From assembly GCF_039994875.1 (NCBI RefSeq), contig NZ_CP121196.1:124001-188000 (forward strand): DNA of 64,000 bases. The letters run 5' to 3'. Shown here piece by piece: positions 16,641 to 30,963 of this stretch. A program made the position numbers and the translations under genes. Position 1 is the stretch's first letter; each line of letters starts with the position of its first letter. The stretch is from Telmatobacter sp. DSM 110680. GTDB taxonomy: Bacteria > Acidobacteriota > Terriglobia > Terriglobales > Acidobacteriaceae. The notes under the pieces were generated by a model that ran no database searches, was not told the origin of the DNA, and was given only the letters and a program-made list of their open reading frames with translations.

Positions 16641-19631
16641 ATGAAAACCTTTTCACGCCGCGATGTCCTAAAGTCCAGTCTGCTTGCACCTGCGGTCGCT
16701 GCGACGGCCCATGCACTTTCTCCTATCGATCCCGCCGTTCGCGCTGTGACAAGCGACGTTTCTGGACCGCTCAGCGCGCCGGTCACCGTTTCCTCTCCGA
16801 TGCCCGGCGCCGGGCGCGAGCGCCTCCTGCTCGATTTCGGTTGGAGCTTCCACCTCGGGAACGCCGATGATCCCGCTAAGGATTTCGGCTACGGCAGTGC
16901 CTCCGCTGGGAATTTTCAGAAGACTGGGAACTTCATGCCGGCCGGTTCAACCTCCTTCGTTGAGGAGGACTGGCAACGCATCGATCTGCCACATGACTGG
17001 ACGGTCGAGTTGCCCTTCAAGAATGATCCTGATCTGCAAAGCAAGGGCTTCTATCCGCTCGGCCGTAAATATCCCGAGAACAGTATCGGCTGGTACCGGC
17101 GCATCTTTGAGATTCCAGCCGAGGATGCGGGAAAGCGGATCACCATCGAGTTTGATGGTGCGTACCGCGAGACTACGGTCGTGTTCAACGGCTTCTATAT
17201 CGGCCAGCACAGCGGCGGCTACGATTCGTTCAGCTTTGACGTTTCAGACTTCACCAATCCCGGCCAGCCCAACGTGCTTCTCGTGCGCGTAGACGCTACC
17301 GGGAGTGATGGGTGGTTCTATGAAGGCGCTGGCATCTATCGGCATGTATGGCTGGTAAAGACGCACCCTGTGCACGTCAAACAATGGGGCACACTGGTCC
17401 GTTCGGATGTTCGACCCAGTGGAGCGAAGCTGTCGATTCTGAGTGAGGTCGAGAATAGGGGTAATGCATCAAGCAATGTGCGCGTAATCTCCACCATCGT
17501 CGATCCTTCCGGTTCACCCGTCGCAAAAGATGTTTCCGCCTCTGCGACGATCTTGACCCGCGATCAACACGACTTCACTCAAGAGATCGCTGTCAGCCGG
17601 CCCGCGATGTGGTCGCTCGAAGAACGCAACCTCTACAAACTCGTGACCGAAGTGCAGGTGGATGGCAAACCCGTCGATCGCTTTGAGACGATCTTCGGCA
17701 TTCGCTCTATCAAGTTTGACGCCGAAAAAGGGTTTCTGCTCAACGGAGCAGCGGTCAAGCTGAAGGGCACTTGCAACCACCAGGACCATGCGGGACTCGG
17801 AGTCGCGTTGCCGGATTCAGTGCAGTACTATCGCGTCCGCAAGCTGCAGGAGATGGGATGCAACTCTCTCCGCACGTCCCACAACCCTCCTACCCCTGAA
17901 TTGCTGGATGCCTGCGATCAGTTGGGAATGCTTGTGATGGACGAGACGCGCATGATGTCGTCCAATCCCGAAGGTCTCGGCCAGTTCGTCAATCTCGTTC
18001 GCCGCGACCGCAATCATCCCAGCGTCTTCATGTGGTCGCTAGGCAACGAGGAGGGGACGGCTACCAACGACAAGGGAGCCAATATTGTAACTGCCATGCA
18101 GCAGGCTGCCACACGGCATGACGGCTCGCGTCCCACAACGATTGACGGCATGATCAACGGGGAAGCCGCGGGCAGCGGCACCGGTGGTCTTGCTGTTTGC
18201 GACGTCATTGGATATCACTATGCCGATCCGCAAGCGGAAGCCTTCCACAAAGCACATCCCGAAAAACTGGTGCTGGGAACGGAAACCGTGAGCGCCGTGT
18301 GCACGCGAGGCATTTACATTACCGACAAGTCCAAAGGCTTCGTAAGCTCCTACGATCCCTACACCAACTCCGGCCGCGCCTCCGCCGAAGGGTGGTGGAG
18401 CTTCTGCAACGCGCGCCCATGGCTGGGGGGCGGCTATGTCTGGACCGGCTTTGATTACCGCGGCGAGCCCTCGCCCAATGGTTGGCCCAACATCAGTTCG
18501 CAATACGGCATCCTCGACATGTGCGGATTCCCTAAAGACTCGTTCTTCTACTACCAGGCGTGGTGGACTCAGAAGCCGGTGCTTCACCCCTTCCCGCACT
18601 GGAACTGGCCCGGCTACGAGGGAAAGAAAATCGCCGTGTGGGTCTACTCAAACCTCGACAGGGTGGAACTGCTGCTCAACGGAAAGAGTCTTGGCGCAAA
18701 AGACGTAAAGAAGGACGCACACGTTGCATGGGTGGTTGAGTATGCGCCGGGATCCATCGAGGCCCGCGGGTTTAAAGATGGGAAGCAGGTCATGACCACG
18801 CGCCGCGACACTACCGGGTCCGCCGCCAAACTAATACTCACGCCCGATCGCAATTCGTTGTCCGCTAATGGCGAAGACGTGGCCATGTTTGCCGTCGAAG
18901 TGCAGGACGCAAGCGGACGCACCGTGCCCGTCACTGACAACGATGTGACATTCAAGGTGACTGGACCTGCGAAGCTTATCGGGACAGGAAACGGGGATCC
19001 GACCGACCAGACCGCCGACAAGGGCACATCGCGCAAAGCATTCTCCGGATATTGCATGGCCCTTGTCCAAGTAACGAAGACTCCCGGCACCATCACCGTC
19101 GAGGCCAAATCCGCCGGGCTCACGTCTGCAGTCGCAACCGTTTCAAGCAAGCAAACCGAACTGCGCCCGCAAGTCGCGATCTGGCAGCGGCCCGTTCCCA
19201 AGGGTGCCGGCGTGACAGGGCTGTGGATCGCAGCTTCGGATCCCGGCGCCAGCATGGTGTCTTCGTTCCTCGGCTCCCCGCGCATCTTCACGCTCACTCA
19301 GCAAGACGGAAAAATCACCGGCACGGTAGAAGGGCCCGGGGGATGGTTTGGGAGCGATGCGCCGGCCCCTGTCGTTGACGGCGTTGTTCAGGGTGATCGT
19401 GTCACTTTCAAATCCGGCATCAACATCTTTGAGGGGACAATGAAGGGAGAGCAACTCGAGCTTCAACGTACGGTCAAACTACCGTGGAGCATGCCCGCTC
19501 CAAAGAAACCGGATCCCAATGGGCCTGTTATCGGCCCTGCACCCGACGGTTCCGATCCATCATTAGACATATCGGATTTCGCGAGCGTTGGCAGCGCCAT
19601 GTCTATGGTGTTGAAAAAGTCAGAACGCTGA
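16641..19631 (+). CDS. Tat-exported glycoside hydrolase family 2 beta-galactosidase-like enzyme
   Basis: A 996-residue secreted glycosidase. ATG 16641 is used because GGAGG lies five bases upstream. The N-terminus is a Tat signal (FSRRDVLKSSLLAPAVAATA). Order: GH2 sugar-binding sandwich (about 50-225, DLPHDWTVELPF, IGWYRRIFEIP), immunoglobulin-like GH2 domain (about 235-355), TIM barrel (about 360-650), then a DUF4982-like domain (VWVYSNLDRVELLLNGKSL) and further beta-sandwich domains to the end. Catalytic residues are recognisable: the acid/base glutamate in LGNEEG (E470) and the nucleophile in VLGTETVSA (E548). GH2 enzymes cleave beta-galactosides, beta-mannosides or beta-glucuronides; the DUF4982 tail favours beta-galactosidase, but the exact substrate is inference. 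It stands alone between convergent neighbours. Confidence 0.9.
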   Translation: MKTFSRRDVLKSSLLAPAVAATAHALSPIDPAVRAVTSDVSGPLSAPVTVSSPMPGAGRERLLLDFGWSFHLGNADDPAKDFGYGSASAGNFQKTGNFMPAGSTSFVEEDWQRIDLPHDWTVELPFKNDPDLQSKGFYPLGRKYPENSIGWYRRIFEIPAEDAGKRITIEFDGAYRETTVVFNGFYIGQHSGGYDSFSFDVSDFTNPGQPNVLLVRVDATGSDGWFYEGAGIYRHVWLVKTHPVHVKQWGTLVRSDVRPSGAKLSILSEVENRGNASSNVRVISTIVDPSGSPVAKDVSASATILTRDQHDFTQEIAVSRPAMWSLEERNLYKLVTEVQVDGKPVDRFETIFGIRSIKFDAEKGFLLNGAAVKLKGTCNHQDHAGLGVALPDSVQYYRVRKLQEMGCNSLRTSHNPPTPELLDACDQLGMLVMDETRMMSSNPEGLGQFVNLVRRDRNHPSVFMWSLGNEEGTATNDKGANIVTAMQQAATRHDGSRPTTIDGMINGEAAGSGTGGLAVCDVIGYHYADPQAEAFHKAHPEKLVLGTETVSAVCTRGIYITDKSKGFVSSYDPYTNSGRASAEGWWSFCNARPWLGGGYVWTGFDYRGEPSPNGWPNISSQYGILDMCGFPKDSFFYYQAWWTQKPVLHPFPHWNWPGYEGKKIAVWVYSNLDRVELLLNGKSLGAKDVKKDAHVAWVVEYAPGSIEARGFKDGKQVMTTRRDTTGSAAKLILTPDRNSLSANGEDVAMFAVEVQDASGRTVPVTDNDVTFKVTGPAKLIGTGNGDPTDQTADKGTSRKAFSGYCMALVQVTKTPGTITVEAKSAGLTSAVATVSSKQTELRPQVAIWQRPVPKGAGVTGLWIAASDPGASMVSSFLGSPRIFTLTQQDGKITGTVEGPGGWFGSDAPAPVVDGVVQGDRVTFKSGINIFEGTMKGEQLELQRTVKLPWSMPAPKKPDPNGPVIGPAPDGSDPSLDISDFASVGSAMSMVLKKSER

Positions 19632-19834
19632 ACGGTTCGACACGCAATCAACCGCGGGACCATACAAGGGCGCTGAGATCCCGCCCGAAACCTGCATGCC
19701 CCAAAAGCAATTGAGAGATACGCGCATGTCGCCGAGCCTTCATGAGAGCGCGGGAGGGCATCTGGTCTCGTTCTGGGTTCATTCTGCCGAACGCCTGTTT
19801 GGACGCGAACCTCTTATTCTGGTCGCGACTTGCC

Positions 19835-20848
19835 TCAATTAACGTCAGCAGTGCGGTGAGTCTCACGCCAATCGCTCGGTGGCACGCCCTCCCATGTGCG
19901 AAAGGCGCGACCGAACGAGTTCGGATCTTCGAAACCAAGTAAGTATGCGGTCTCATTCAATTCCAGTACGGAATTGGAGAGGTAGTACCGCGCCATCTGG
20001 TGTCGAGCTTCATCCAAAACCCGTTGGAAGCTAGAACCCGATTCCTGCAAGCGACGTTGCAACGTGCGAGAGCTCATGTGAAGGGTCTCGGAGATCACAT
20101 CCATTGAGGGGCGCTCCCCAGTCAATCGATCCTGGATCGCGCGGCGCACCAACTCGATGAAACTGTCCTCTTCCTTTTCCGTGTACTGTCGCAGCTGCTC
20201 TTCAAATTGCGGCGCGAGCAATTCGAGCAGTTCGACGTTCCGGGTGACAAATGGCGTGGTGGCATCGGAGGCACGGAAGATGATTGCGTTGCGCGGAGCG
20301 CCGCATACCGCCTTGCAGCCAAAGCTGCGCTCAAGCACGCGCAGATTCTGACGTTGTTGCACGTACTCCACTCGGAGTGGATTCAGCTGCGTTCCGGTTC
20401 CATGTCGAGCGAGAGAAATCATCCACGAGAAACAGTAGTCCGTGAGCACATGCGGCTCTGCATCGACCGCAAGCAGCCATCGGAACGCAACGCTGAACTC
20501 CTGTTTGCCGAGCTTATTGAGGATCTCTTCTGGCGCGGTCAGCTTCTTATAGCGAGCCAGGTGCTCGGTGGCGGTCACGAGATTCTGAGTTGAGAGAGCG
20601 GCGATCGCCATAGGGTGAAAGCGCTCTGTCTTCGTTTCGATGCCCAGTTTTACACCCATAAGCGGATCGGAACTGACCACCTCGACGGCGTTCCATAGTG
20701 CAAAAAGCTCTTCGGTGGAGACGAGAACGCGCGTCTGCTCAAACAAATCTCTGGGAAGTCCCGCCTTGCGCAGCACTGCGACGACTGATACGCCGTGCTC
20801 CTTCAACTTGAGGGCAAGACGGCCTGGAACACGAAAACGCTTCAGCAT
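19835..20848 (-). CDS. AraC-family transcriptional regulator (arabinose-binding-like N-terminal domain)
   Basis: A 337-residue regulator. The start at 20848 (MLKRFRVPG) has GGAGG eight bases upstream; the frame stays open to 20992 but lacks a better site. Residues about 15-200 match the ligand-binding N-terminal domain of AraC proteins of the OruR/ArgR-like type (LLRKAGLP-like start, GLKLG-type core). The C-terminal 100 residues are the two helix-turn-helix AraC DNA-binding domain, with SMDVISETLHMSSRTLQRRL and the conserved YLLGFEDPNSFGRAFRTWEG. It is divergent from the aldo/keto reductase cluster starting at 21079 and shares a 230-base intergenic region with it, so it is the natural candidate to control that cluster. 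Confidence 0.88.
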   Translation of the reverse strand: MLKRFRVPGRLALKLKEHGVSVVAVLRKAGLPRDLFEQTRVLVSTEELFALWNAVEVVSSDPLMGVKLGIETKTERFHPMAIAALSTQNLVTATEHLARYKKLTAPEEILNKLGKQEFSVAFRWLLAVDAEPHVLTDYCFSWMISLARHGTGTQLNPLRVEYVQQRQNLRVLERSFGCKAVCGAPRNAIIFRASDATTPFVTRNVELLELLAPQFEEQLRQYTEKEEDSFIELVRRAIQDRLTGERPSMDVISETLHMSSRTLQRRLQESGSSFQRVLDEARHQMARYYLSNSVLELNETAYLLGFEDPNSFGRAFRTWEGVPPSDWRETHRTADVN

Positions 20849-21078
20849 GACGGAGTCCTCCAGCTGGTAGCGTACCGGATTTCCGATTTGCGCACCATTC
20901 AGACCGCGCCAGAATGCCAGCAGAAGGCGCCAAAAAAGATTGGCGTGATTCGAAGCCATATTGGCGCGTCTGGCAGAGCGCAGCGATGACACTGAGGCTA
21001 ATGTGGGGAATATCGGTGCTGGGCGCAGTCAGCCAATCAGTCTCAAACACCCTTCCACGATGGACGAAAGGCTCAGAA

Positions 21079-22233
21079 ATGCAGGAATTCAATGACGCGG
21101 GCACAAAGCGCAGCATGAACCGCCGCTCGTTCCTAGGCATCACCGGAACCGTCGCAGTTGCAACGGCTGCGGGCGGCCATGCAGTTTCGGCAGCAGCCGA
21201 ACGAGGCACGCAAGTGCGAATGAATGGGCGACGGAAGCTGGGTTCGCTCGAGGTATCGAGCGTGGGTCTGGGCGTCCAGAATATGAGCCGCAGTTATGAA
21301 ACGCTCGTGCCGTACCGCCCCGAGATGATCAGTATCATCCGCGCAGCCTATGACCATGGCGTGACGTTTTTTGACACGGCTGAGGCTTATGGGCCTCTGG
21401 AATGCGAACGAATCCTCGGTGAGAGCATCGCACCATTCCGCAACAAGGTCGCAATCACCTCGAAGTTCGGCTGGAATATCGATCCGGAGACCGGTCGTTT
21501 CCAAATGGGGCTGAACAGCAAGCCTGACCATATCAAGAAGGCTGTCGAGGGGATGCTCAAGCGGCTTCGGACCGATCGAATCGATCTTGTGTATCAGCAC
21601 CGCGTTGACCCGCAAGTTCCGATTGAAGATGTTGCTGGCGCGGTCAAGGACCTTATGTCCGAGGGAAAGATTCTGCACTGGGGTCTTTGCGAGATGGGCC
21701 CAAATACCCTTCGCCGCGCGCATGCGGCGCTTCCTGTCAGCGCCGTGCAGAATGAATATTCAATGCTCTGGCGCGGCCCCGAAGAAGAGATTATCCCGCT
21801 GTGCCAGGAATTAGGTATTGGGTTCGTACCGTGGAGCCCGTTGGGCGTGCAATTCCTGACGGGGTGTATTGATGAGAATACCCGCTTCGCGCCTGGCGAC
21901 ATCCGTGGCATGGAACCGCGCTTCTCGCAGGAAAACGTGAAGCACAATATCGAACTCGTAAAGCTCGTCAAGCAATGGGCTGAACGGAAGAATGCCGCTC
22001 CGGGTCAGATCGCTCTTGCTTGGCTGATGGCGCAGAAACCGTGGATTGTGCCGATCCCTGGCACGACGCAGATGGCGCACATGATCCAAAACGTCGGCGC
22101 CACTTCGGTTGTGTTCACCCCTGACGAGATCAAAGAGCTGAACGCCGCGGTATCGGGTATTCAGATTCAGGGAAAACGCCTGCCGGACGGGATTCTCGCC
22201 CTCTCGGGCGTAGAGGCGCCGGCGAGGAAATAG
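21079..22233 (+). CDS. Tat-exported aldo/keto reductase
   Basis: A 384-residue NADPH-dependent aldo/keto reductase with an N-terminal Tat signal (MNRRSFLGITGTVAVATAA, from residue 13). The ATG at 21079 has GAAAGG a few bases upstream; the ATG at 21115 would start directly at the twin-arginine segment. The catalytic tetrad is visible: Asp and Tyr in FFDTAEAYG, Lys in TSKFGW, His in VYQHRVD. The C-terminal part carries the cofactor motif region (VPIPGTTQ). It is the first gene of a same-strand set with a second aldo/keto reductase at 22875 of closely related sequence. An exported, probably periplasmic oxidoreductase is implied by the signal; its carbonyl substrate is unknown. Confidence 0.9.
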   Translation: MQEFNDAGTKRSMNRRSFLGITGTVAVATAAGGHAVSAAAERGTQVRMNGRRKLGSLEVSSVGLGVQNMSRSYETLVPYRPEMISIIRAAYDHGVTFFDTAEAYGPLECERILGESIAPFRNKVAITSKFGWNIDPETGRFQMGLNSKPDHIKKAVEGMLKRLRTDRIDLVYQHRVDPQVPIEDVAGAVKDLMSEGKILHWGLCEMGPNTLRRAHAALPVSAVQNEYSMLWRGPEEEIIPLCQELGIGFVPWSPLGVQFLTGCIDENTRFAPGDIRGMEPRFSQENVKHNIELVKLVKQWAERKNAAPGQIALAWLMAQKPWIVPIPGTTQMAHMIQNVGATSVVFTPDEIKELNAAVSGIQIQGKRLPDGILALSGVEAPARK

Positions 22234-22290
22234 AAAGCGAACAATGCACTACGGATACCGAAAGGTCAACGAAACCTATCAAGGAGAGCC

Positions 22291-25591
<3,301 letters not shown>

Positions 25592-25640
25592 AGACGCAGA
25601 ACAGCAACGTCGACAACAAATATCGAGGAGAACATAAGGC

Positions 25641-26102
25641 ATGAGAACAACATCACTGGTCATCGCCTTCGCAGCGAGCCTGCTATTCATCCCGCAATCG
25701 CAGGCACAAACATCCGCTACCGGCTTTCCCAAGGGTGAACTGTCGAACGCGAAGAATCACACGGGCAATATCTGGCTCAGTGAGCTCAATGTTGGGGACA
25801 GCACCTTCGATCCCAGCATCGCCATGGCGACGTACGACGCAGGTGCAAAGCTGGACTGGCATATTCATCCGGGTGGTCAAGTTCTGCTCATCACGGAGGG
25901 CACCGGCTACTACCAGGAAAGAGGCAAACCGGCGCGCATCGTTCACAAAGGAGACGTGATCAAATGCGCTCCGGGTGTGGAGCACTGGCACGGCGCAACA
26001 CCGAATGACACCTTCGCCTATATCGCGGTCACACCGACTGCAAAGGGCAAGACCATCTGGCTTGAGCCCGTCAGCGATAAGGACTACAAGAGCGTGAAAT
26101 AA
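25641..26102 (+). CDS. Secreted cupin-domain protein
   Basis: A 153-residue protein with a signal peptide (LVIAFAASLLFIPQSQA/QT) and a single cupin domain. The metal-binding motifs are seen: DWHIHPGGQVLLITEGTG (first motif, with two His) and CAPGVEHWHGATPND (second motif, with two His). Monocupins of this kind bind a divalent metal and include small lyases, isomerases and quercetinase-like dioxygenases. It closes the cluster of aldo/keto reductases and carboxylesterase; similar combinations are common in soil bacteria, but the pathway is not established. Confidence 0.88.
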   Translation: MRTTSLVIAFAASLLFIPQSQAQTSATGFPKGELSNAKNHTGNIWLSELNVGDSTFDPSIAMATYDAGAKLDWHIHPGGQVLLITEGTGYYQERGKPARIVHKGDVIKCAPGVEHWHGATPNDTFAYIAVTPTAKGKTIWLEPVSDKDYKSVK

Positions 26103-26607
26103 GGTTCTCCAAGCTAATCGGCCAGTGCCACCATTGTCTGCTTGCTTGCCCACAGTTCGGAGGAAATTCTGAGCTGAGGCAGTGCGTACCACGCACCGCG
26201 TGCGCTGCTGGGTAGGACGAGATGGCTCAGGGCGACTAGCTTGCGGAATTGTTGCTTCAATGTGTTTCTACTGGTGCCGTCAACTCCACGACCTAGCTGA
26301 TAGTCACTCTGCCGTGCGCGGAACCTACCGCGTGGACATCATCGTTTCTCCGTCGCAGCGTTTCGGTAATCCGAGATATGCCAGCGTCAGCAATTTTCTT
26401 CAGTACGTAGCCCGTGGCAGCATTCACGTTGGCGTCGCCCAGAGAGATGTCTGATTCATGGCCCCTAGAATATTCCACGAGAGCATTCCTCTTCCGGTCG
26501 GGCGAAGGGGCGGACATCAGTTACAACCACCAGCCATCAGAACAGCCACCAAACGATTTGGCCTTCCGAAGCGGAGAGGCCAATTCAACCTAAACTCTTA
26601 ATTTTGT
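26103..26607. other. Intergenic region, no convincing gene
   Basis: About 500 bases between the cupin gene and the tRNA. The only candidate is a 74-codon minus-strand frame at 26517-26293 without recognisable domain or strong ribosome site; it may be a remnant. No clear terminator or repeat was found. Confidence 0.3.
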
Positions 26608-26695
26608 TGGTGCCGGGAGGGGGGGTCGAACCCCCATGACCGCAAGGGCCGGCGGATTTTGAGTCCGCTGCGTCTGCCAGTTCCGCCATCCCGGC
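26608..26695 (-). tRNA. tRNA-Leu (anticodon CAA)
   Basis: On the minus strand the acceptor stem GCCGGGA (from 26695) pairs with TCCCGGC; the D-arm region GGCGGAACTGGCAGACGC, the anticodon stem GCGGA / TCCGC with loop CTCAAAA (anticodon CAA), a class-II variable arm and the T-arm GGGGGTTCGACCCCC follow. The discriminator A (26611) is followed by an encoded CCA (26610-26608). The long variable arm and A73 identify leucine. Confidence 0.95.
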
Positions 26696-26961
26696 ATGGG
26701 GTGGGGCGCCATGAAAAGTATCGCATAGACGCTGATTATCAGGCTAGTTACAACAGCGCCAGGCTTATGTTCATCGCACTTTTCCAAGGGCGAGCGTATG
26801 TTCTCGGGTTACGTCGGCAGACGAAGCCGGACGGGATGTCAGTGCAATTGGGCTGACACAAGGATGTTGTGGATTTTCCCAGCGAAACTCCACCTAAGTT
26901 CTTTACCTCTGCATCTCGCCGAATGGTCCCGGAATCCCGTGCGACAATGGAGGCAATCGTG

Positions 26962-29409
26962 ATGACTACTGCCTCTTCTGCAGTCGTTCCCGATCCGGTC
27001 GTGGTTACCCCGGAATTGCTGGCTCAGCACAGCATCACTCCGGATGAGTACGAACGGATTCTGGCGGCACTGGGACGCGTCCCTTCCCTCACCGAGTTGG
27101 GCATATACAGCGTTATGTGGAGCGAACACTGCTCCTACAAGTCAAGCCGCGTGCACTTAAAACGGCTCCCGACCAAGAGCGACCGTGTGGTGCAAGGTCC
27201 GGGAGAGAACGCCGGCATCATCGACGTGGGTGACGGTTGGGCATGCGCATTCAAAATCGAAAGCCACAACCATCCCAGCTACATTGAGCCCTACCAGGGC
27301 GCGGCGACCGGCGTGGGCGGAATTTTGCGCGACATTTTTACCATGGGCGCGCGACCGTTGGCGGTCATGGACTCGTTGCGGTTTGGGCCGATCCAGCCGG
27401 AACCGGGTGTGGAACCGGAACTGGTGACGAAGAACCACTCCATAGTTGAAGGCGTGGTGAGCGGCATCGCCGGCTACGGCAACTGCTTTGGCGTTCCGAA
27501 TCTCGGCGGGGAGACAAAGTTTGAGCCATGCTACAGCGGCAATCCGCTGGTGAATGCTTTTGCGTTGGGGCTGGTCCGCAAGGACGAGATCTTCTACGGC
27601 AAAGCAACGGGAACCGGGAATCCGGTGATTTATGTAGGCGCGAAAACTGGGCGCGACGGGATTCACGGCGCGACGATGGCTAGCGAGGAATTCCACGCAG
27701 GAACTGAGGCAAAGCGGCCGAATGTGCAGGTTGGCGATCCTTTCATGGAGAAGCTACTGCTGGAGGCCTGCCTCGAGGCGATGAAGACCGGCGCGATTGT
27801 CGGCATCCAGGACATGGGTGCCGCGGGACTGACGTGCTCGACCTGCGAGATGGGCGCGCGCGGCGGCGTCGGGCTCGATGTGGAACTGGACTTTGTTCCC
27901 CAACGCGAGACCGGTATGAGCGCGTACGAGATCATGCTGTCGGAAAGCCAGGAGCGCATGCTGCTGGTGGCCGAAAAAGGACGCGAAGACGAGGTGCTAC
28001 GGGTCTTTGCGAAGTGGGGCTTGGATGCAGTTATCGTTGGGACCGTTCAGCCTGGACCGCGGTTGCGCATTCGTCATCACGGCGAACTTGTGGCCGATAT
28101 TCCGAACCAGTCACTGACTGATGACGCGCCGCTTTATCACCGGCCGGTGGGGACGTGGACCTCCAGGGTGCCGTCAGATGCGCCGCCGGAGGCTCTGGAT
28201 GAACTTTCCAAGGAACGCGACTTCACGGCTGATCTAAAGCATCTGCTAGCAAGTGCAAATGTGAGCTCGAAGCGCTGGGTGCATGAGCAGTATGACACCA
28301 TGGTGCAGACAAACACAGTGCTGGGGCCGGGCGGAGAAGCCGGTGTGATGCGGATCAAGGGCACCGGAGCTGTGAACCATGAGCGCGGCCTTGCAATGGC
28401 GCTCGATGGCAATGGTCGATGGTGTTATCTCGATCCGAAACTGGGCGCGATGCACGCAGTAGCCGAAGCTGCGCGGAAGGTTGCAATGACCGGCGCGCTG
28501 CCTGTGGCTGCGACGAATTGCCTGAACTTTGGAAATCCCGAGAAACCTGAAATTATGGCGCAGCTTTCGACGGCCATCGATGGCATTGGGGAAGCCTGCA
28601 CTGCGCTGGGAACGCCGATTACGGGTGGCAATGTTTCGCTCTATAACGAGACCAAGGGCGAAGGAATTTATCCAACCCCGGTGTTGGGTATCGTCGGCAT
28701 TCTCGACGATGTGTCCAAGGCTGTCCCCGCGGCGTTTCAACGGGCTGGCGATGCGATTTTGCTGCTATGGCCGGTACCGCGCGGCGAAGATCCTAAACCT
28801 GATCTGAAAGTCCCGTTCAGTCCGGAGCCGATGCGATATTACCCGGTGGATGTTGAAAACAAACCGGTGCCGGAAGCAGATCCTGAAACACCGGAGGCTA
28901 CGGCGGCGCAGAATCTGGCGGCGTTTGGAAGCTCGGAGTTTGCGAAGGCGGTTCTCGGAAGCTTGTGGGGAACACCTCCATCGCTCGATCTTGATGCGGA
29001 GTCGGACTTGCATGAGTTGCTGATTGTGCTGGCGGCCCGCAAGCTGATTCGCTCGGCTCGAGACATCTCCGATGGCGGCATCGCGGTGTCAGTGGCTCAA
29101 GCCGCGTTCGCAAACGGAATTGGGGCAACGGTGAAACAGGAGCCGTCGCTGATGACGCACCCGCTGTTCGGACTTTTCGCGGAGCCGGCATCGACGGTAA
29201 TTCTTACGACAGTGCATGAAAACATCTCCGAGATCGAGCAGTTGGCTAGCGATTCCAGCTTCTTCTGCGCACGGATCGGCACGACAGGTGGCGATCGGCT
29301 GGAGATTTCGGTGTATGGGGATGTGATGATCTCCGCACCACTGAATGAATTGCGTGAACCATGGGCCAGGGCACTTGAAGCAGCACTCCACAATGAGGTG
29401 ACGGCATGA
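26962..29409 (+). CDS. purL: Phosphoribosylformylglycinamidine synthase, small (PurL) type
   Basis: ATP-dependent amidotransferase step of purine biosynthesis (FGAR to FGAM), acting in the cytoplasm with PurQ and PurS in bacteria that have the small type. The start at 26962 (MTTASSAVV) is picked for GGAGG eight bases upstream; the frame is open further. 815 residues is longer than the usual ~740. Diagnostic segments: [40 protein letters not shown], and [12 protein letters not shown] stretch rich in Pro, Glu and Ala around 630-660 ([21 protein letters not shown]) explains part of the extra length. It overlaps purF by ATGA. purQ and purS are not in the window. Confidence 0.96.
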   Translation: MTTASSAVVPDPVVVTPELLAQHSITPDEYERILAALGRVPSLTELGIYSVMWSEHCSYKSSRVHLKRLPTKSDRVVQGPGENAGIIDVGDGWACAFKIESHNHPSYIEPYQGAATGVGGILRDIFTMGARPLAVMDSLRFGPIQPEPGVEPELVTKNHSIVEGVVSGIAGYGNCFGVPNLGGETKFEPCYSGNPLVNAFALGLVRKDEIFYGKATGTGNPVIYVGAKTGRDGIHGATMASEEFHAGTEAKRPNVQVGDPFMEKLLLEACLEAMKTGAIVGIQDMGAAGLTCSTCEMGARGGVGLDVELDFVPQRETGMSAYEIMLSESQERMLLVAEKGREDEVLRVFAKWGLDAVIVGTVQPGPRLRIRHHGELVADIPNQSLTDDAPLYHRPVGTWTSRVPSDAPPEALDELSKERDFTADLKHLLASANVSSKRWVHEQYDTMVQTNTVLGPGGEAGVMRIKGTGAVNHERGLAMALDGNGRWCYLDPKLGAMHAVAEAARKVAMTGALPVAATNCLNFGNPEKPEIMAQLSTAIDGIGEACTALGTPITGGNVSLYNETKGEGIYPTPVLGIVGILDDVSKAVPAAFQRAGDAILLLWPVPRGEDPKPDLKVPFSPEPMRYYPVDVENKPVPEADPETPEATAAQNLAAFGSSEFAKAVLGSLWGTPPSLDLDAESDLHELLIVLAARKLIRSARDISDGGIAVSVAQAAFANGIGATVKQEPSLMTHPLFGLFAEPASTVILTTVHENISEIEQLASDSSFFCARIGTTGGDRLEISVYGDVMISAPLNELREPWARALEAALHNEVTA

Positions 29410-30917
29410 GCCGGTTGCTGTTTCAGGGGGTCGAGGACGTTGAAGATATCTCATCTATCCTCGCCGCAGAAAGCGCACCTCAGCACGCGCCATTGATCGA
29501 ACAGGATGACAAGCTGCGCGAGGAGTGCGGCGTCGTCGCCATTCACGGACATGCAGATGCGGCGCGGATGGCCTATCTCGGACTGTATGCGTTACAGCAT
29601 CGCGGGCAGGAGTCAGCCGGAATTGCGACCGCCGACGGACAACACCTTGCCAACATCAAGGGCATGGGACTGGTGTCGGAAATATTCACCGACGAGGTGC
29701 TGCAGAAGCTCCCCGGAGAGATGGCAATCGGGCACACGCGATACTCGACGACCGGCGACTCCGCGCTTTTGAATGCGCAGCCCATTCGCGTGGATTCGAC
29801 CAAAGGCTTGATCGCGATTGCGCACAACGGCAACCTCGTAAACCTGGGAACGGTGCGGACGAAACTGGAGCGCGATGGCGCTTATTTTCAGACCACCTCT
29901 GATTCCGAGATCATTGTGCAGTTGATCGCGCATTCAAAGGCGGGTTCGCTGGTGGATGCGATTGCCGATTCGCTCAGGCAGGTTGAAGGCGCATTTTCAA
30001 TTGTGATGATGACGCGCGACCGGATTTTTGCCGCGCGTGACCCGCGTGGGTTTCGGCCACTCTCAATGGGTCGCATCAAAAATCAAGACGGACCAGACAC
30101 GATTGTGTTCGCGTCGGAGACGTGCGCATTCGATCTGCTGCGCGCTGAGTACGAGCGCGACGTGCTGCCTGGAGAATTGGTGATGGTGACGGACGACGGC
30201 GTGACAAGCCGCCAGTATGCGACCGGTGTTCCTCAGTCGAGTTGCATCTTTGAGCATGTGTATTTTGCGCGGCCCGACAGCAGGATCTACGGGCGCTGGG
30301 TGCAGGAGAGCCGCGACCAGATGGGTCGTCAACTGGCACGCGAGTCGGGCGTGATCGCGGACGTGATTGTGCCGGTGCCTGACTCGGGCGTGACGGCAGC
30401 GCTAGGCTACGCGGAACAGAGTGGCATCCCATTTCGATTTGGCTTGATTCGCAATCACTATGTTGGGCGCACTTTTATTGAACCCGAACAACGTGTGCGC
30501 GACTTCGGTGTGAGGCTCAAGCTCAACCCAGTGCGCAATCTCCTTGAAGGCAAGCGCGTCATTCTGATTGACGATTCCATTATTCGCGGAACCACGAGCC
30601 GGAAGATTGTGCGCATGGTGCGCGGTGCGGGTGCGAAGGAAGTGCATTTGCGCATCAGTTGCCCGCCGACAATTTCGCCGTGCTTTTATGGTGTCGACAC
30701 GCCCAGCAAGAAAGAGCTGATCGCTGCGAATAATAGTGTCGAAGAGATTCGTCGATATATTGAAGCCGATTCGCTGGCATATCTTTCGCTGGAAGGTCTG
30801 CTGAAGTGCTGCGACGGCAGTGAGCACAACGGCTACTGCACGGCTTGCTATACCGGCAACTATCCAACTGCGTGGGTGGATGTCGATGAGATTCTGCCCG
30901 CAACGGCGAACGCCTGA
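29406..30917 (+). CDS. purF: Amidophosphoribosyltransferase
   Basis: First committed step of purine synthesis: PRPP plus glutamine to phosphoribosylamine. 503 residues. The catalytic N-terminal-nucleophile cysteine is Cys41 in REECGVVAI, so a 40-residue propeptide must be removed, as in the Bacillus-type enzyme. The glutaminase domain ([24 protein letters not shown]) is followed by the phosphoribosyltransferase domain with the PRPP loop [14 protein letters not shown]. Cysteines in SCPPTISPC and [15 protein letters not shown] fit the [4Fe-4S] ligands of the Bacillus-type class. Translationally coupled to purL by ATGA. Confidence 0.97.
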   Translation: MSRLLFQGVEDVEDISSILAAESAPQHAPLIEQDDKLREECGVVAIHGHADAARMAYLGLYALQHRGQESAGIATADGQHLANIKGMGLVSEIFTDEVLQKLPGEMAIGHTRYSTTGDSALLNAQPIRVDSTKGLIAIAHNGNLVNLGTVRTKLERDGAYFQTTSDSEIIVQLIAHSKAGSLVDAIADSLRQVEGAFSIVMMTRDRIFAARDPRGFRPLSMGRIKNQDGPDTIVFASETCAFDLLRAEYERDVLPGELVMVTDDGVTSRQYATGVPQSSCIFEHVYFARPDSRIYGRWVQESRDQMGRQLARESGVIADVIVPVPDSGVTAALGYAEQSGIPFRFGLIRNHYVGRTFIEPEQRVRDFGVRLKLNPVRNLLEGKRVILIDDSIIRGTTSRKIVRMVRGAGAKEVHLRISCPPTISPCFYGVDTPSKKELIAANNSVEEIRRYIEADSLAYLSLEGLLKCCDGSEHNGYCTACYTGNYPTAWVDVDEILPATANA

Positions 30918-30963
30918 AGTCGAGGCGCGTCGGCAGTCGCTTTCCCCTGTCGGCTTGCTTATT

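Noticed and set aside
26182-26517. Short open frames on both strands between the cupin gene and tRNA-Leu
   Set aside because: No recognisable family, no convincing start; at best remnants.
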